DNA of 64,000 bases from positions 372,001 through 436,000 of the forward strand of contig NZ_CANLXV010000001.1 of the NCBI RefSeq assembly GCF_947495205.1, given 5' to 3'. Below are positions 25,201-34,241 of this stretch, piece after piece. Within the stretch, counting starts at the first letter, position 1; each line of letters begins with the position of its first letter. Source of the DNA: an uncultured Polaribacter sp. (GTDB lineage Bacteria; Bacteroidota; Bacteroidia; Flavobacteriales; Flavobacteriaceae). The position numbers and the translations under genes were made by a program. A model generated the notes under the pieces. That model saw nothing but the letters and a program-made list of their open reading frames with translations. It was not told the DNA's origin and searched no databases.

Positions 25201-28200
25201 TAGAAATTTTCATTTAAATCTGTACCTAATCTTATAATAGCACTAAAATCACCATCATTTAAACCAATTTCTGATGTGTTATTTTGCAAGTGCATAAACA
25301 TTTGTAAGTTTTTAAAACGTCTTAAATCTACACTAATGTTTTTGTAAATAGCCCTTACTTTTTCGGGTTGTAATTGGTTAACTTTTAAGGTAACAGATTG
25401 TTCATTTTGTAATTGTACGGTTGTACTACCTTGTAAACGTTCGCGCTCTATACCTGGTGGTTGTATATAACTACCTTCATTTTGTTCTATACTAACTACA
25501 CCAACTTCAAAATCATTAAGTTCATCTTGTGTTAATTCTCTATCTGGGTTAAGAGCTGGATCTAATGTTCTTACATAGCGTCTCCAATCTCCACGAACTA
25601 AATCTAATTCGCCAAAACGAATAACTACAGGCATTTTAAAGTTAGTTAAAAACATACGCATAAATCGAATGCTATTAAAGTCTGAAATTCCGTTTACAGG
25701 TGTTCCTGTTCTAACGGGTACTCTAAATTGATACCATTTACTTTCTTGCGTGGTACCATTTTCTAAAGTAACTGTAGTTGTTTTTTCATCAACAATAAAA
25801 CCAACACCTTTTCTTAAAGCCGCTTTGTTTAAAGATATTTTATATTCATAATAACTCTCTACCGTATTCATGGTTTGGTCTCTATTGATGTCTTCTACAT
25901 CAGGAAACGTTGTGGAGGAAGTTGGAAAAGCTTCGCCACCTTGACTTAGTGTTGGCGAGTTTCCTTGGGTATTATTAAAGTCTTTATATCTGGTAATTAA
26001 AGACGCGTCTATTGCATCTAAATTACTGCCTCTAAAAAATTGAAAATTATCTGCAGCTGGGTCTTCTAAAGAAGCAAATCTGCCAATTCCTGGAAGGTTT
26101 CTTTCTTCCTCATCATTTAAACCATCAAAACCAATATCTTGATTGGTTCTTGCGCTATTGTCTTCATTAAAAGCATAAATAATAGATGGGTTTCTAGGTA
26201 CATCTCCCCAAGTGGTCCTATTTACATTATTACCTGCTATTTTTAAACCATCTTCTGGTAAACCGTTTTCGTACATTTTACGGTTATCTTTTAGAATGTC
26301 TTCAGAGATATTACCCAAGTTAATGTATAAATCTCCTACTTGATTTACAGGGTTTTCAGGATTAATGCCACTTGGTAATCCTTCTGCTTCTGTTAAAGAA
26401 TAATTTTCATAAGGATCCATAATCCAAAACTGCATATACTCTACATTGGCTTGGTCAAAGTTATTGGTACTTAAAGGTCTGGTAATACCTGCCCACCTTG
26501 TTTCTGGATTTGGTAGGCTTACTTTACCTTCTATAATATTTGCAGAAGGATCATAATTATAAGAACCTCTTTCTTGCGGGAAATAGGCTAAATCTAACGT
26601 TCTTACCAAAGAATTTTGGGTAATATCTAATTGTAAATTTGGAAACAATTCTCCAAAATTAATTTGTCTAGTTTCTGCTCTAGAAAGTTCATCTGCATCT
26701 ATACTTGCTGGTGTTTCACCAATTCCGTAAAAAATTTGATCTATAGCATACCAAGCTAATTTTGCTCTTTTGTAATTGTATTCCAATCCTTCACTTTGTC
26801 CATTTAAATTCGGGAAAAATCTTGGTGTACTGGCTTCGTACCAATCTAAAGGAGATAGTAAACTTATAGGTATTTGAGAAGCTTCAAAATCATCTATATA
26901 CGAAGTTGCTGCTCCTGCAACATCTATACCACTTGGTGTACCTGGTATAAGATATGCCATATCTCCTTTAACGGATAAATTAGAGGGCGCATCTGTATCT
27001 ACAAATGGTAACTTGTTGGCTAATTTTGTAAAAAACGGAACTTCTGTAGCGTAGTTAAAATTAAACCCTAACATGGTATTATTTATGGGGTCTGAACCAA
27101 AATTAACCTTTGGCGTTAAAGGTCTTTCTTCAACATTTAATATGGTACCTCCAATTATAAAATCATCAGAAAATTTATGCTCAACATCTATACCCATAAA
27201 GGTTTTTCTTTGTTGATTAAATACGGCATTATTTTCTGTAGAAACGCTAATAGGTACTCCAGAAGCTTGTAAACCAGGATCTATAATTTGTACTCTACCC
27301 AATTGATAATCTACTACATAATCTATACCTTCTACCAATTGTCTTCCACCAGCAGAAACTCTAACAGAACCTCTTGGTACGTTAAACGCCCCAATAGGTA
27401 TACCTCCAGAACTTTCTGATTTAAAATATCCTTTTAGAAAATATTTATCTTTATTCTGAAAATTATTTTTGATGTTTATTTTTGTATTTAAATATAATTC
27501 TTTGAATAAAAAGGAAGCATCTGCAGGATTTGTAAGTTCATTTTCTAGATCGTTACCAAACGGTTCTGGAGTAGGGAAAAAGATGAATCCGTTTTGTGAA
27601 TTTACGGTAATGCCTTCTACATAATCGAAAAAACCATCGGGTTCTCTTGCCTGACTTTGGTCTAATTGGTCTAAATTTAAAACTTGTAATAAAGGTTGAT
27701 TGGTAATACCTGGTGTTTGTGCATTTTGTAGCACGTTAGATGGTATACCAGTTTGGTCATCTCTATATTGTATTTCGAATCTAAAACCGTCTTGAGATAA
27801 TGGAAATGCACCCAATGCATATACATTTTTCATCATTAAACGCCATGTAGGAAAAGATTCACTTTCTCCTGTAGTTGGGTTTGGTCTAAAGGTTTGTAAA
27901 ACTTCACTACGCAGTAATTTTACAGCCAAATTACTTGGTGCTTGTATACCATCATTAGAAAATTCACCAACTTTAAAAGAATTTTTACTGCTACCTGTTA
28001 CGTTTCCAGCTACAGTATATTCATAAGCAACTGCTAAAACGTCTCCATCATTTAACCTTCTATTTAAAGAAATAAAACCAAGTTGTGGGTTTAATCGATA
28101 TTCGTTTTCTTGTAATTTTCTAGCATTTTCTAAAATGGAATAATCTGTACCATTTTGCATCATAAATGATGATAATGTGCCGTCTATTGTAGAAACATCT

Positions 28201-29414
28201 CTAATACCACTATTTTCTGTTAATAATGTGGCTAAATTATTAGATTCATTGGTTGGTAAATTAACACCAGACAGCATTGGTGGGTTTGTAGCATTTACAT
28301 TACCTGTTTGGTTTACCATTACTGGCAAATTGGTTTCTCCAATATCTGCTAAGGCAACAATACTTCTAAAATCTTCTGTACTTGAATTTCTATTGGTAAT
28401 CCAAACTTCTACCCTAGTAATATTTATTGGACTGCTAATTAGCGGATAATTTTTTAATGCATTTGCATAATTGTCTACAAAATATTGCGATAAAAAAAAG
28501 TGTCTGTCATTATCATAATCTGTAGTTCTCAATTCAAACGGTTGTATAGAGGCACCACCTTCTGCAACCACGGTTTTACTTTCTGAATTTTGTTGAGAAA
28601 AAACTGTGGTAATATTGGTGTTACCAAACTTTAAATCTGCTTTTACACCAAAAAGACTTTGTGCACCATTAATTAAAGAGTTTTTAATAGGCATAGCAAC
28701 ATTACCCGCTTCTAAACCTTGTATTATATCATCTTCTGTTGGTGTAAAACCAATTTTTACCAAATTTTGAAAATCGAAAGAGGCCTGTGTATCATAGTTT
28801 GCAGTAAACTCTAAACGTTCTCCTACTTTTGCTCTTATACTGGCATTAATTTGTTGATCGAAATCAAAATTTAGGTTACTTCTATTTTCTTCAGAAATTT
28901 GTGGGTTTTCTGTGTTTTGATAAATAAAACCTAATTTTAAATTTAAGTTACCTGTTGGTGTTACTTTAATTGCTGTACCGCCAAAAATGGTTTCAAAAAA
29001 TTTAGAATCTACGTAATATGTGGGCAATAAATCTTTTTGAGCGTCTTTGGCTCCTTTTTTCTTTCCGTCTGCTGCACTAACTTTATCTTTAAAGTATTGC
29101 AACATATCTCTTTTTAATCTGTATTCTTTATATTCTCTAGGTGTTAAGAAAATTGGTGTTCTGGTCCAATAATTTCCTATTTTTTCTAGAATTACATAAC
29201 GGTTTAAGGTTTTATCAAAAATGATTTCTTTTTTGGCCAAATCATTTAAAAATAAACCACCTTTTTGCGTGTTTTTAAAATTATAACGCAAATTTACAGA
29301 GTCTTTACGTACTCTTGTAGAATCTTGGGCTGTATTCTTTTGAGCGTAAGTAGCTAATTTTACCGAGAAAGTAACTAGTAAAAAAAGGAAAGTTTTTTTA
29401 AAAAAGGTATTCAA
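22296..29414 (-). CDS. sprA: T9SS outer-membrane translocon protein SprA
   Basis: SprA is the giant beta-barrel pore of the type 9 secretion system and is needed for gliding motility and cargo export across the outer membrane. The 2372-residue protein has a signal peptide (ending ATYAQ), the two long SprA regions with many Tyr/Phe/Asn-rich strands, and ends in FNIIYNLGGN. Size and composition fit the family (about 2400 residues). The start codon is 5 bp after the ruvA stop codon, indicating co-transcription. Cargo proteins with matching sorting domains are encoded at 2578 and 52219. Confidence 0.96.
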   Translation of the reverse strand: MNTFFKKTFLFLLVTFSVKLATYAQKNTAQDSTRVRKDSVNLRYNFKNTQKGGLFLNDLAKKEIIFDKTLNRYVILEKIGNYWTRTPIFLTPREYKEYRLKRDMLQYFKDKVSAADGKKKGAKDAQKDLLPTYYVDSKFFETIFGGTAIKVTPTGNLNLKLGFIYQNTENPQISEENRSNLNFDFDQQINASIRAKVGERLEFTANYDTQASFDFQNLVKIGFTPTEDDIIQGLEAGNVAMPIKNSLINGAQSLFGVKADLKFGNTNITTVFSQQNSESKTVVAEGGASIQPFELRTTDYDNDRHFFLSQYFVDNYANALKNYPLISSPINITRVEVWITNRNSSTEDFRSIVALADIGETNLPVMVNQTGNVNATNPPMLSGVNLPTNESNNLATLLTENSGIRDVSTIDGTLSSFMMQNGTDYSILENARKLQENEYRLNPQLGFISLNRRLNDGDVLAVAYEYTVAGNVTGSSKNSFKVGEFSNDGIQAPSNLAVKLLRSEVLQTFRPNPTTGESESFPTWRLMMKNVYALGAFPLSQDGFRFEIQYRDDQTGIPSNVLQNAQTPGITNQPLLQVLNLDQLDQSQAREPDGFFDYVEGITVNSQNGFIFFPTPEPFGNDLENELTNPADASFLFKELYLNTKINIKNNFQNKDKYFLKGYFKSESSGGIPIGAFNVPRGSVRVSAGGRQLVEGIDYVVDYQLGRVQIIDPGLQASGVPISVSTENNAVFNQQRKTFMGIDVEHKFSDDFIIGGTILNVEERPLTPKVNFGSDPINNTMLGFNFNYATEVPFFTKLANKLPFVDTDAPSNLSVKGDMAYLIPGTPSGIDVAGAATSYIDDFEASQIPISLLSPLDWYEASTPRFFPNLNGQSEGLEYNYKRAKLAWYAIDQIFYGIGETPASIDADELSRAETRQINFGELFPNLQLDITQNSLVRTLDLAYFPQERGSYNYDPSANIIEGKVSLPNPETRWAGITRPLSTNNFDQANVEYMQFWIMDPYENYSLTEAEGLPSGINPENPVNQVGDLYINLGNISEDILKDNRKMYENGLPEDGLKIAGNNVNRTTWGDVPRNPSIIYAFNEDNSARTNQDIGFDGLNDEEERNLPGIGRFASLEDPAADNFQFFRGSNLDAIDASLITRYKDFNNTQGNSPTLSQGGEAFPTSSTTFPDVEDINRDQTMNTVESYYEYKISLNKAALRKGVGFIVDEKTTTVTLENGTTQESKWYQFRVPVRTGTPVNGISDFNSIRFMRMFLTNFKMPVVIRFGELDLVRGDWRRYVRTLDPALNPDRELTQDELNDFEVGVVSIEQNEGSYIQPPGIERERLQGSTTVQLQNEQSVTLKVNQLQPEKVRAIYKNISVDLRRFKNLQMFMHLQNNTSEIGLNDGDFSAIIRLGTDLNENFYQIELPLTVSRQGTTALDIWPEANNLDAFLEGFGLVKLERDALGPTIAPINEIYTSTTQAIDLPYSISVKGNPTLAELRTIMLGIKNTSLTTKSGEVWFNELRSSGFDNDGGWAAVVNADANFADVANVSLAGSMSTIGFGNVEDRVNQRSLDETKQYDIATTVQLGKVLTPKNWGIQLPMSYSIGEIFIDPKFDPQYQDVTLADAVEQNPNSEFSRDYTKRTSISFINVKKNRNPNSTKKPAFYDVENLNFSYAHNKEFHRDYNIQKFINENVNAGATYNYNFEGKSIEPFKNSAFFKHKYWKLIKDFNFNPVPTTFALNSKINRNYTEQQSRNLVPGLSPQPELKQRRFLFDWDYTIAFDLTKSIQLNFNATNSHIFDTFGTGEDIQIFDDFFNLGRANQYHQKLNGTYQLPIDKVPFLSWIKADYAYTADFDWQAAAQSTIDVNGVDVPYVDLVGNVIQNANTHNLNTTFNFSKFYKGLGFEKLLLTKNQRKNAKGKKGVGLPPAPRRGKQKKKLPLGKKVLKVTYDLITSVKQAKISYSENNGQFLPGYDQNIGFLGGSPTSFAFGSQVDIRSKALENGWLVAPRDPENSEYYNKTYSRTSFNKVDYTFTLKPFKDLNIDVRGNNIKTRDLSQQIDVVLNGTENGALDFSAPAFETGNFSSSFYMLGTAFTDGDALFQQMRDSRAIIANRLANESGAPVEGYGENSQQVLLPAFMAAYSGRDPNKVNKSLFRNIPLPNWTLRYNGLMKLDFFKKNFSTFVLSHGYKSSYTVSSFTNNLQYNAADPFAITNSSGNYEPELLIAAATLVDEFSPLVKVDMKMKNSFSFRGEVKRDRTLTMNFNNSTLTDIKGTEYIFGLGYVFKDVKVKTRFTGKKTNLKGDINLRGDISLRDNLTQIRAIDEDNDQISGGQRLFSIKFTADYRLSSNLTASFYYNHQTSRYAISTTFPRQAINGGFNIIYNLGGN

Positions 29415-29418
29415 AGTA

Positions 29419-30000
29419 TTAAAGGCTTTTTAAAGCTAATTTTATAATTTGTTCTACAGAAGCTTCTGCGTTTTCTTTTAAGATGCCTGAGATTATCTTG
29501 TCAGACTGTTTTCTATTAAAACCTAAAACTTCTAAAGCAGATAACGCTTCATCTTTGTTTGTATTGTTTGTAATGGCAGAAACTTCATCTACATTAAACG
29601 TTTTTAGTATTTTATCTTTTAAATCTACAATTACTCTTTGTGCAGTTTTGGCACCAATACCTTTTACAGATTGTATTAAACTTACGTTTTCTGATGCTAT
29701 TGCATTTTGTATTTCTTCTGATGTCATAGAAGAACACATGGTTCTTGCAATGCTAGGCCCAACACCAGAAACAGAAATTAATAACTTAAAAACTTCTCTT
29801 TCTGTTTTGTTGATAAAACCAAAAAGTGTGTGCGCATCTTCTCTAATAGACAAATGGGTGTATAAAACTACGTTTTCATCTGTAGGTAAGGCAGAAAATG
29901 TATTTAAAGAAATGTGTAATAAATAACCAACACCATTGCAATCTACTACAACTTCTGTTGGGTTTTTTTCAACCAATCTTCCTCTAACTTGTGTAATCAT
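29419..30000 (-). CDS. ruvA: Holliday junction branch migration protein RuvA
   Basis: RuvA binds four-way DNA junctions and loads the RuvB motor. The 193-residue protein has the N-terminal OB fold (MITQVRGRLVEKNPTEVVVDCNGVGYLL), tandem helix-hairpin-helix motifs (LLISVSGVGPSIA, IQSVKGIGAKTAQRVIVDLKDK) and the C-terminal RuvB-binding helices. It is directly upstream of sprA, as in other flavobacteria. Confidence 0.97.
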   Translation of the reverse strand: MITQVRGRLVEKNPTEVVVDCNGVGYLLHISLNTFSALPTDENVVLYTHLSIREDAHTLFGFINKTEREVFKLLISVSGVGPSIARTMCSSMTSEEIQNAIASENVSLIQSVKGIGAKTAQRVIVDLKDKILKTFNVDEVSAITNNTNKDEALSALEVLGFNRKQSDKIISGILKENAEASVEQIIKLALKSL

Positions 30001-30102
30001 AACTTTTTTTAATGCGACTAAAGTAACGCTTTTTATTTTTTAATAAAATTTGTTCAACTTTTGTCTTTAAAAGAGTTAAAAATATAAAAGTTTTTCAACT
30101 TC

Positions 30103-32385
30103 TTAATTATTACCTCTTTTTTCTTTTTGTTGTGCGTCTACTACAGCTAAAGCTGCCATGTTTACCATTTCATCTACACTTGCGCCCAATTGTAAAATAT
30201 GCACAGGTTTGTCTAATCCTAAAATTACAGGTCCTATAGATTCTGCTTGGTTAACTTGTTTTAATAATTTATAAGTAATGTTTGCCGATTCTAAATTCGG
30301 GAAAATTAAAACGTTAACTTTTTTACCATTTAATTTAGAAAACGGAAATTCTTTTGCCAATAATTCTGGATTTAAAGCAAAATCTGCTTGAATTTCCCCA
30401 TCAATTACTACATCAGGAAAATGACGATGGATAAAAGAAACGGCTTCTCTAATTTTTTTAGAGGTTTCTGATTTAGAAGAACCAAAGTTAGAAAAAGATA
30501 ACATGGCAATATTTGGTTTCATACCAAACATGCTTGCAAAATTACCTGTCATTTGTGCAATTTTGGCCAATTCTTTTGCAGACGGATTTTCATTAATGGT
30601 AGTATCTGCTAAAAATAAAGGTCCTTGTTTTGTTAACATTAAGTTACAAGCTGCAATTTTAGAAACGCCTTTGTCTTTTTCTACCAACTCTAAAATAGGT
30701 TTTATTACAGAACGATAAGGTCTAGAATACCCAGTAATTAAGGCATCTGCTTCACCTTCATTTACCATCATTGCTGCAAAATAATTGCGTTCTCGCATTA
30801 ATTTTTTTGCTTCAGAAAAAGTACGTCCTTTTCGTTGCCTTTTTTGCCAGTAAACTTCACCAAAACGCTCTCTTCTTTCATTTTCTTCGTCTGTTTTTGG
30901 ATCTAGAATAGGTACATCACCAGTAAAACCAATTTCTTCTTTTAAATCTAAAATAAGTTCTTTTCTACCCAACAATATTGGCAAACCAATTTTTTCTTCG
31001 TAAACCCTTTGTGCTGCTTTTAAAACATCTAATTGATCTGCTTCTGCAAATACTATTTTTTTAGGATTGCTTTTTGCTCTGTTGTGCAATAATCTTACTT
31101 CTTTACTGCCAGAGCCAGAACGCTCCATTAATTCTTCTCTATACTGGTTCCAATCTTCTATGGGTTCTAAAGCTACACCAGAATCCATTGCTGCTTTTGC
31201 AATTGCTGGCGGTATTTCATAGATTAATCTTGGGTCAAATGGTTTTGGTATAATGTATTCTTTGCCATAAGTTAAACTTACTTCATCATACACAATATTT
31301 ACCTGCTCTGGTACAGATTTTTTTGCCAAATCTGCCAAGGCGTGTACGGCAGCCATTTTCATTTCTTCGTTAATTTTAGTGGCTCTTACATCTAAAGCGC
31401 CTCTAAAAATAAACGGGAAACCAAGTACATTATTTACTTGGTTTGGGTTGTCTGACCTTCCTGTGGCCATAATAATATCTTCTCTTGTTGCAATTGCTAA
31501 ATCGTAATCTATTTCTGGTACTGGGTTTGCCATAGCAAAAACAATTGGGTTTTTTGCCATAGATAACAACATTGCTGGAGTTACTAAACCAGGCATAGAT
31601 AAACCAATAAAAACATCGGCATTTTTCATTGCGCTTTCTAAGGTGTCTAAATCTCTGTCTGTTGCAAACTCTGCTTTTTGCGAAGATAAATTACCTCTAT
31701 CTTTTCTTATAACACCTTTACTATCGCACATAACCACATTTTCTCTTTTTACACCTAATTTAAGGTATAATCTTGTACAAGAAATTGCAGCTGCACCAGC
31801 GCCACTTACTACTATTTTTACTTTGGTAATGTCTTTTTCTGAGATGTCTATTGCATTTTTTAACGCGGCTGCAGAAATTATTGCAGTTCCATGTTGGTCA
31901 TCATGCATTACAGGAATGTCTAATTCTTCTTTTAGTCTATTTTCTATCTCAAAAGCTTCAGGAGCTTTAATATCTTCTAGATTAATACCACCAAAAGTAG
32001 GTGCAATAGCTTTTACAGTTTCTATAAATTTATCTACATCTGTAGCGTCTACTTCAATATCAAAAACATCTATATCTGCAAATATTTTAAACAGTAAACC
32101 TTTACCTTCCATAACAGGTTTAGAGGCATCTGGACCAATATCTCCTAAACCTAAAACGGCAGTTCCGTTAGAAATTACTGCTACTAAATTCCCTTTAGAG
32201 GTATATTTATAAACGTTATTATTGTCTTTTGCAATTTCTAAACAAGGTTCTGCAACACCTGGAGAGTAAGCTAAGGCTAAATCGTGCTGTGTTGCATATT
32301 TTTTTGTAGGAACTACAGCTATTTTACCTGGTTTTGGTTTTGCATGATAAATTAATGCTTCGTGTCTTTTTCTAGAATCGCTCAT
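30103..32385 (-). CDS. maeB: NADP-dependent malic enzyme fused to a phosphotransacetylase-like domain
   Basis: The 760-residue protein has a malic enzyme domain (about 1-430; YSPGVAEPCLEIA, KVIEAP-type IKAPEAFEIE, MHDDQHGTA, VVSGAGAAAI) and a C-terminal phosphate acetyl/butyryltransferase domain (about 430-755; KIVFAEADQLDVLKAA, AATAL-type ACNLMLT and ADTTINENPSAKELA). This is the MaeB architecture; it decarboxylates malate to pyruvate with NADP and the C-terminal part is usually regulatory. A gap of 102 bp separates it from ruvA. Confidence 0.95.
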   Translation of the reverse strand: MSDSRKRHEALIYHAKPKPGKIAVVPTKKYATQHDLALAYSPGVAEPCLEIAKDNNNVYKYTSKGNLVAVISNGTAVLGLGDIGPDASKPVMEGKGLLFKIFADIDVFDIEVDATDVDKFIETVKAIAPTFGGINLEDIKAPEAFEIENRLKEELDIPVMHDDQHGTAIISAAALKNAIDISEKDITKVKIVVSGAGAAAISCTRLYLKLGVKRENVVMCDSKGVIRKDRGNLSSQKAEFATDRDLDTLESAMKNADVFIGLSMPGLVTPAMLLSMAKNPIVFAMANPVPEIDYDLAIATREDIIMATGRSDNPNQVNNVLGFPFIFRGALDVRATKINEEMKMAAVHALADLAKKSVPEQVNIVYDEVSLTYGKEYIIPKPFDPRLIYEIPPAIAKAAMDSGVALEPIEDWNQYREELMERSGSGSKEVRLLHNRAKSNPKKIVFAEADQLDVLKAAQRVYEEKIGLPILLGRKELILDLKEEIGFTGDVPILDPKTDEENERRERFGEVYWQKRQRKGRTFSEAKKLMRERNYFAAMMVNEGEADALITGYSRPYRSVIKPILELVEKDKGVSKIAACNLMLTKQGPLFLADTTINENPSAKELAKIAQMTGNFASMFGMKPNIAMLSFSNFGSSKSETSKKIREAVSFIHRHFPDVVIDGEIQADFALNPELLAKEFPFSKLNGKKVNVLIFPNLESANITYKLLKQVNQAESIGPVILGLDKPVHILQLGASVDEMVNMAALAVVDAQQKEKRGNN

Positions 32386-32412
32386 AAAATTATTCTTCTA
32401 ATTTATAGCTTA

Positions 32413-32420
32413 CAAAGATA
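32413..32420 (-). promoter_or_regulatory. -7 element TATCTTTG ahead of maeB
   Basis: On the minus strand this is an exact TANNTTTG, 27 bp before the ATG at 32385. It may drive the maeB-ruvA-sprA-gcvH block. Confidence 0.6.
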
Positions 32421-32477
32421 TGGTTTTCAATGAAAGAGAAAATGAAATTATGAAATAATAATAAGTTTAAATAGGTA

Positions 32478-34217
32478 TTAAAATTTCAATTTTTTTATGA
32501 AATCGTTTTCTAAATAACTGATACAAAAAGTTAATGAAACTAAGTCGGCTTTTAAGTGTGCAAATTCTTGATTATTTTGCCAAGAAATATCTAAAACGTT
32601 TTCTTTAGAGTTATTGATGTTTATGCTACCAGAAAATGCTTTTAAAGTATTTCTTAATCGCATTATCTTTAGTTGATTTTTAACAATTTCTGTTTGCAAA
32701 CCTTCTTCTATGTCTTCTTTAGAAAGTGTTGTTCTGTTAATTTCTTTATGAGCACCACTACCACCTTTCTCTACAGCTTTATAGTTGTTTTTACCAGCAA
32801 AAATATCTAAATACCAAACTTGAGGAATACCTGGCATAAACATTTGAATAGCTCTTGCAAGTAATAATTTTTTTTCATCTTCACCCAAAGCACTAAAAAA
32901 AGTGGCATTAACTTGATAATAAGATATCTTTTTACCTGATGGGTCGTATAGATTTTTTACTCTTCCTCCACGCTCTATAATGGTATTCATTATCGATTCA
33001 ATTTCAGAATCTTCTAAAAGTCCCTTATTATAAATACCATTAACTTCTTTCCCCTTTAAGTCTAAAACAGGAATTCCATCATGACAACCTAACATATTTA
33101 CAGTTTTATATTTTTTGGCTATAATTTCGTTAATCCAAGTTAATAAAGCTGTATTATTTGCTGTTTCAAGTGTGTGAATCATTAAACCAGGTAAGAAAAA
33201 ATCATAAATGGGATAGTTTTCTTTTGCGACTTCATTATGTAGATTTAAACCATATTCTGCATGAATTTCTGGTAATAGAATTAAATCGTTCTTTTTAGCA
33301 ATTTGGTTAATTCTCTCTAAATACTGCCAAGTACCTGGTTTGTTAAAAAAATTAGTTTGTCCAACTTCTTTATGTAAGTATGCAAATGCATCTAATCTTA
33401 AAATAGAGCATCCAAAACTTTTTACTTTGGCTAAAGTTTCTTCATAAAACGCCCAAACTAATTCAGATTTTGCATTTACATCCATTTGACCTAAAAACGA
33501 ACTTTTTCTATAAACTATTTTAAGTACTTTTTCTTTATACTGTTCTATTTCATTAAATTGAAAAGTTTTTAAATCTAAATTATTATCGATTGCGAAATTT
33601 ACTTTTTCGCAAATTAAAATAGCATTATTTACACCTAAACCCTTAATACAAGTTAAATCTTCTACTTTAATTTTGTTATGTGTTATGTTTTGATAAAAAG
33701 TATTCCAATAAGGCTTTTCAGAACCATCTGGAAAAGGAACTTTTAATATTGGAAGTCCTGATTTTCTCATAAACAATTTATTGAGAAATTCTTCTTTTGG
33801 CACAATGATATCATCATCATTATACTTACCATTACCTTTCCAAAATTCGTTCCAGTTGATAAAAAAATCTTTAAATTTTGATTTCTCTCCGTTTTTTAAA
33901 AGATCTTTAAATTGCGGAGAAGCTACAGAAAGATGATTTAAAACAATGTCAAATTTTAACTCGATATTTAATTCTTTTAAGGCTTTTAAATCGTCTTTAG
34001 AAACTAATTCTTCGTTTATATTATAATCAATAATAGAAAAACCTCTATCTAAATCGCTATTAAAGAAAGTAGGTAACACATAAAACAAAGAAAACACATT
34101 TTTAAATTCTTCTTTTTGAAGCATTTTAATAGTATCACTTAAATTTGTTCCAATACTATCTGGATATGCATTTAACATAACACCATTAGAAATAGTAGTA
34201 TTTTTTTCTGATGACAT
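32478..34217 (-). CDS. GH13 (subfamily 18-like) sugar phosphorylase, probably sucrose phosphorylase
   Basis: The 579-residue protein keeps the retaining GH13 triad: nucleophile D276 (ILRLDAFAYL), acid/base E317 (LLPEIHAEYG) and D380 (GCHDGIPVLD). N-terminal NAYPDS and FDIVLNHLS fit subfamily 18 phosphorylases, which split sucrose-like disaccharides with phosphate to glucose 1-phosphate. A ~60-residue stretch at about 183-245, between the domain B region and the nucleophile strand, looks inserted. The adjacent PfkB kinase and SUT-like symporter favour sucrose. Relatives act on sucrose 6-phosphate, glucosylglycerate or glucosylglycerol, so the acceptor is not settled. No signal peptide: cytoplasmic. 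Confidence 0.8.
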   Translation of the reverse strand: MSSEKNTTISNGVMLNAYPDSIGTNLSDTIKMLQKEEFKNVFSLFYVLPTFFNSDLDRGFSIIDYNINEELVSKDDLKALKELNIELKFDIVLNHLSVASPQFKDLLKNGEKSKFKDFFINWNEFWKGNGKYNDDDIIVPKEEFLNKLFMRKSGLPILKVPFPDGSEKPYWNTFYQNITHNKIKVEDLTCIKGLGVNNAILICEKVNFAIDNNLDLKTFQFNEIEQYKEKVLKIVYRKSSFLGQMDVNAKSELVWAFYEETLAKVKSFGCSILRLDAFAYLHKEVGQTNFFNKPGTWQYLERINQIAKKNDLILLPEIHAEYGLNLHNEVAKENYPIYDFFLPGLMIHTLETANNTALLTWINEIIAKKYKTVNMLGCHDGIPVLDLKGKEVNGIYNKGLLEDSEIESIMNTIIERGGRVKNLYDPSGKKISYYQVNATFFSALGEDEKKLLLARAIQMFMPGIPQVWYLDIFAGKNNYKAVEKGGSGAHKEINRTTLSKEDIEEGLQTEIVKNQLKIMRLRNTLKAFSGSININNSKENVLDISWQNNQEFAHLKADLVSLTFCISYLENDFIKKLKF

Positions 34218-34241
34218 AAAAAAGGTGTTTTTTAGTAAAAC

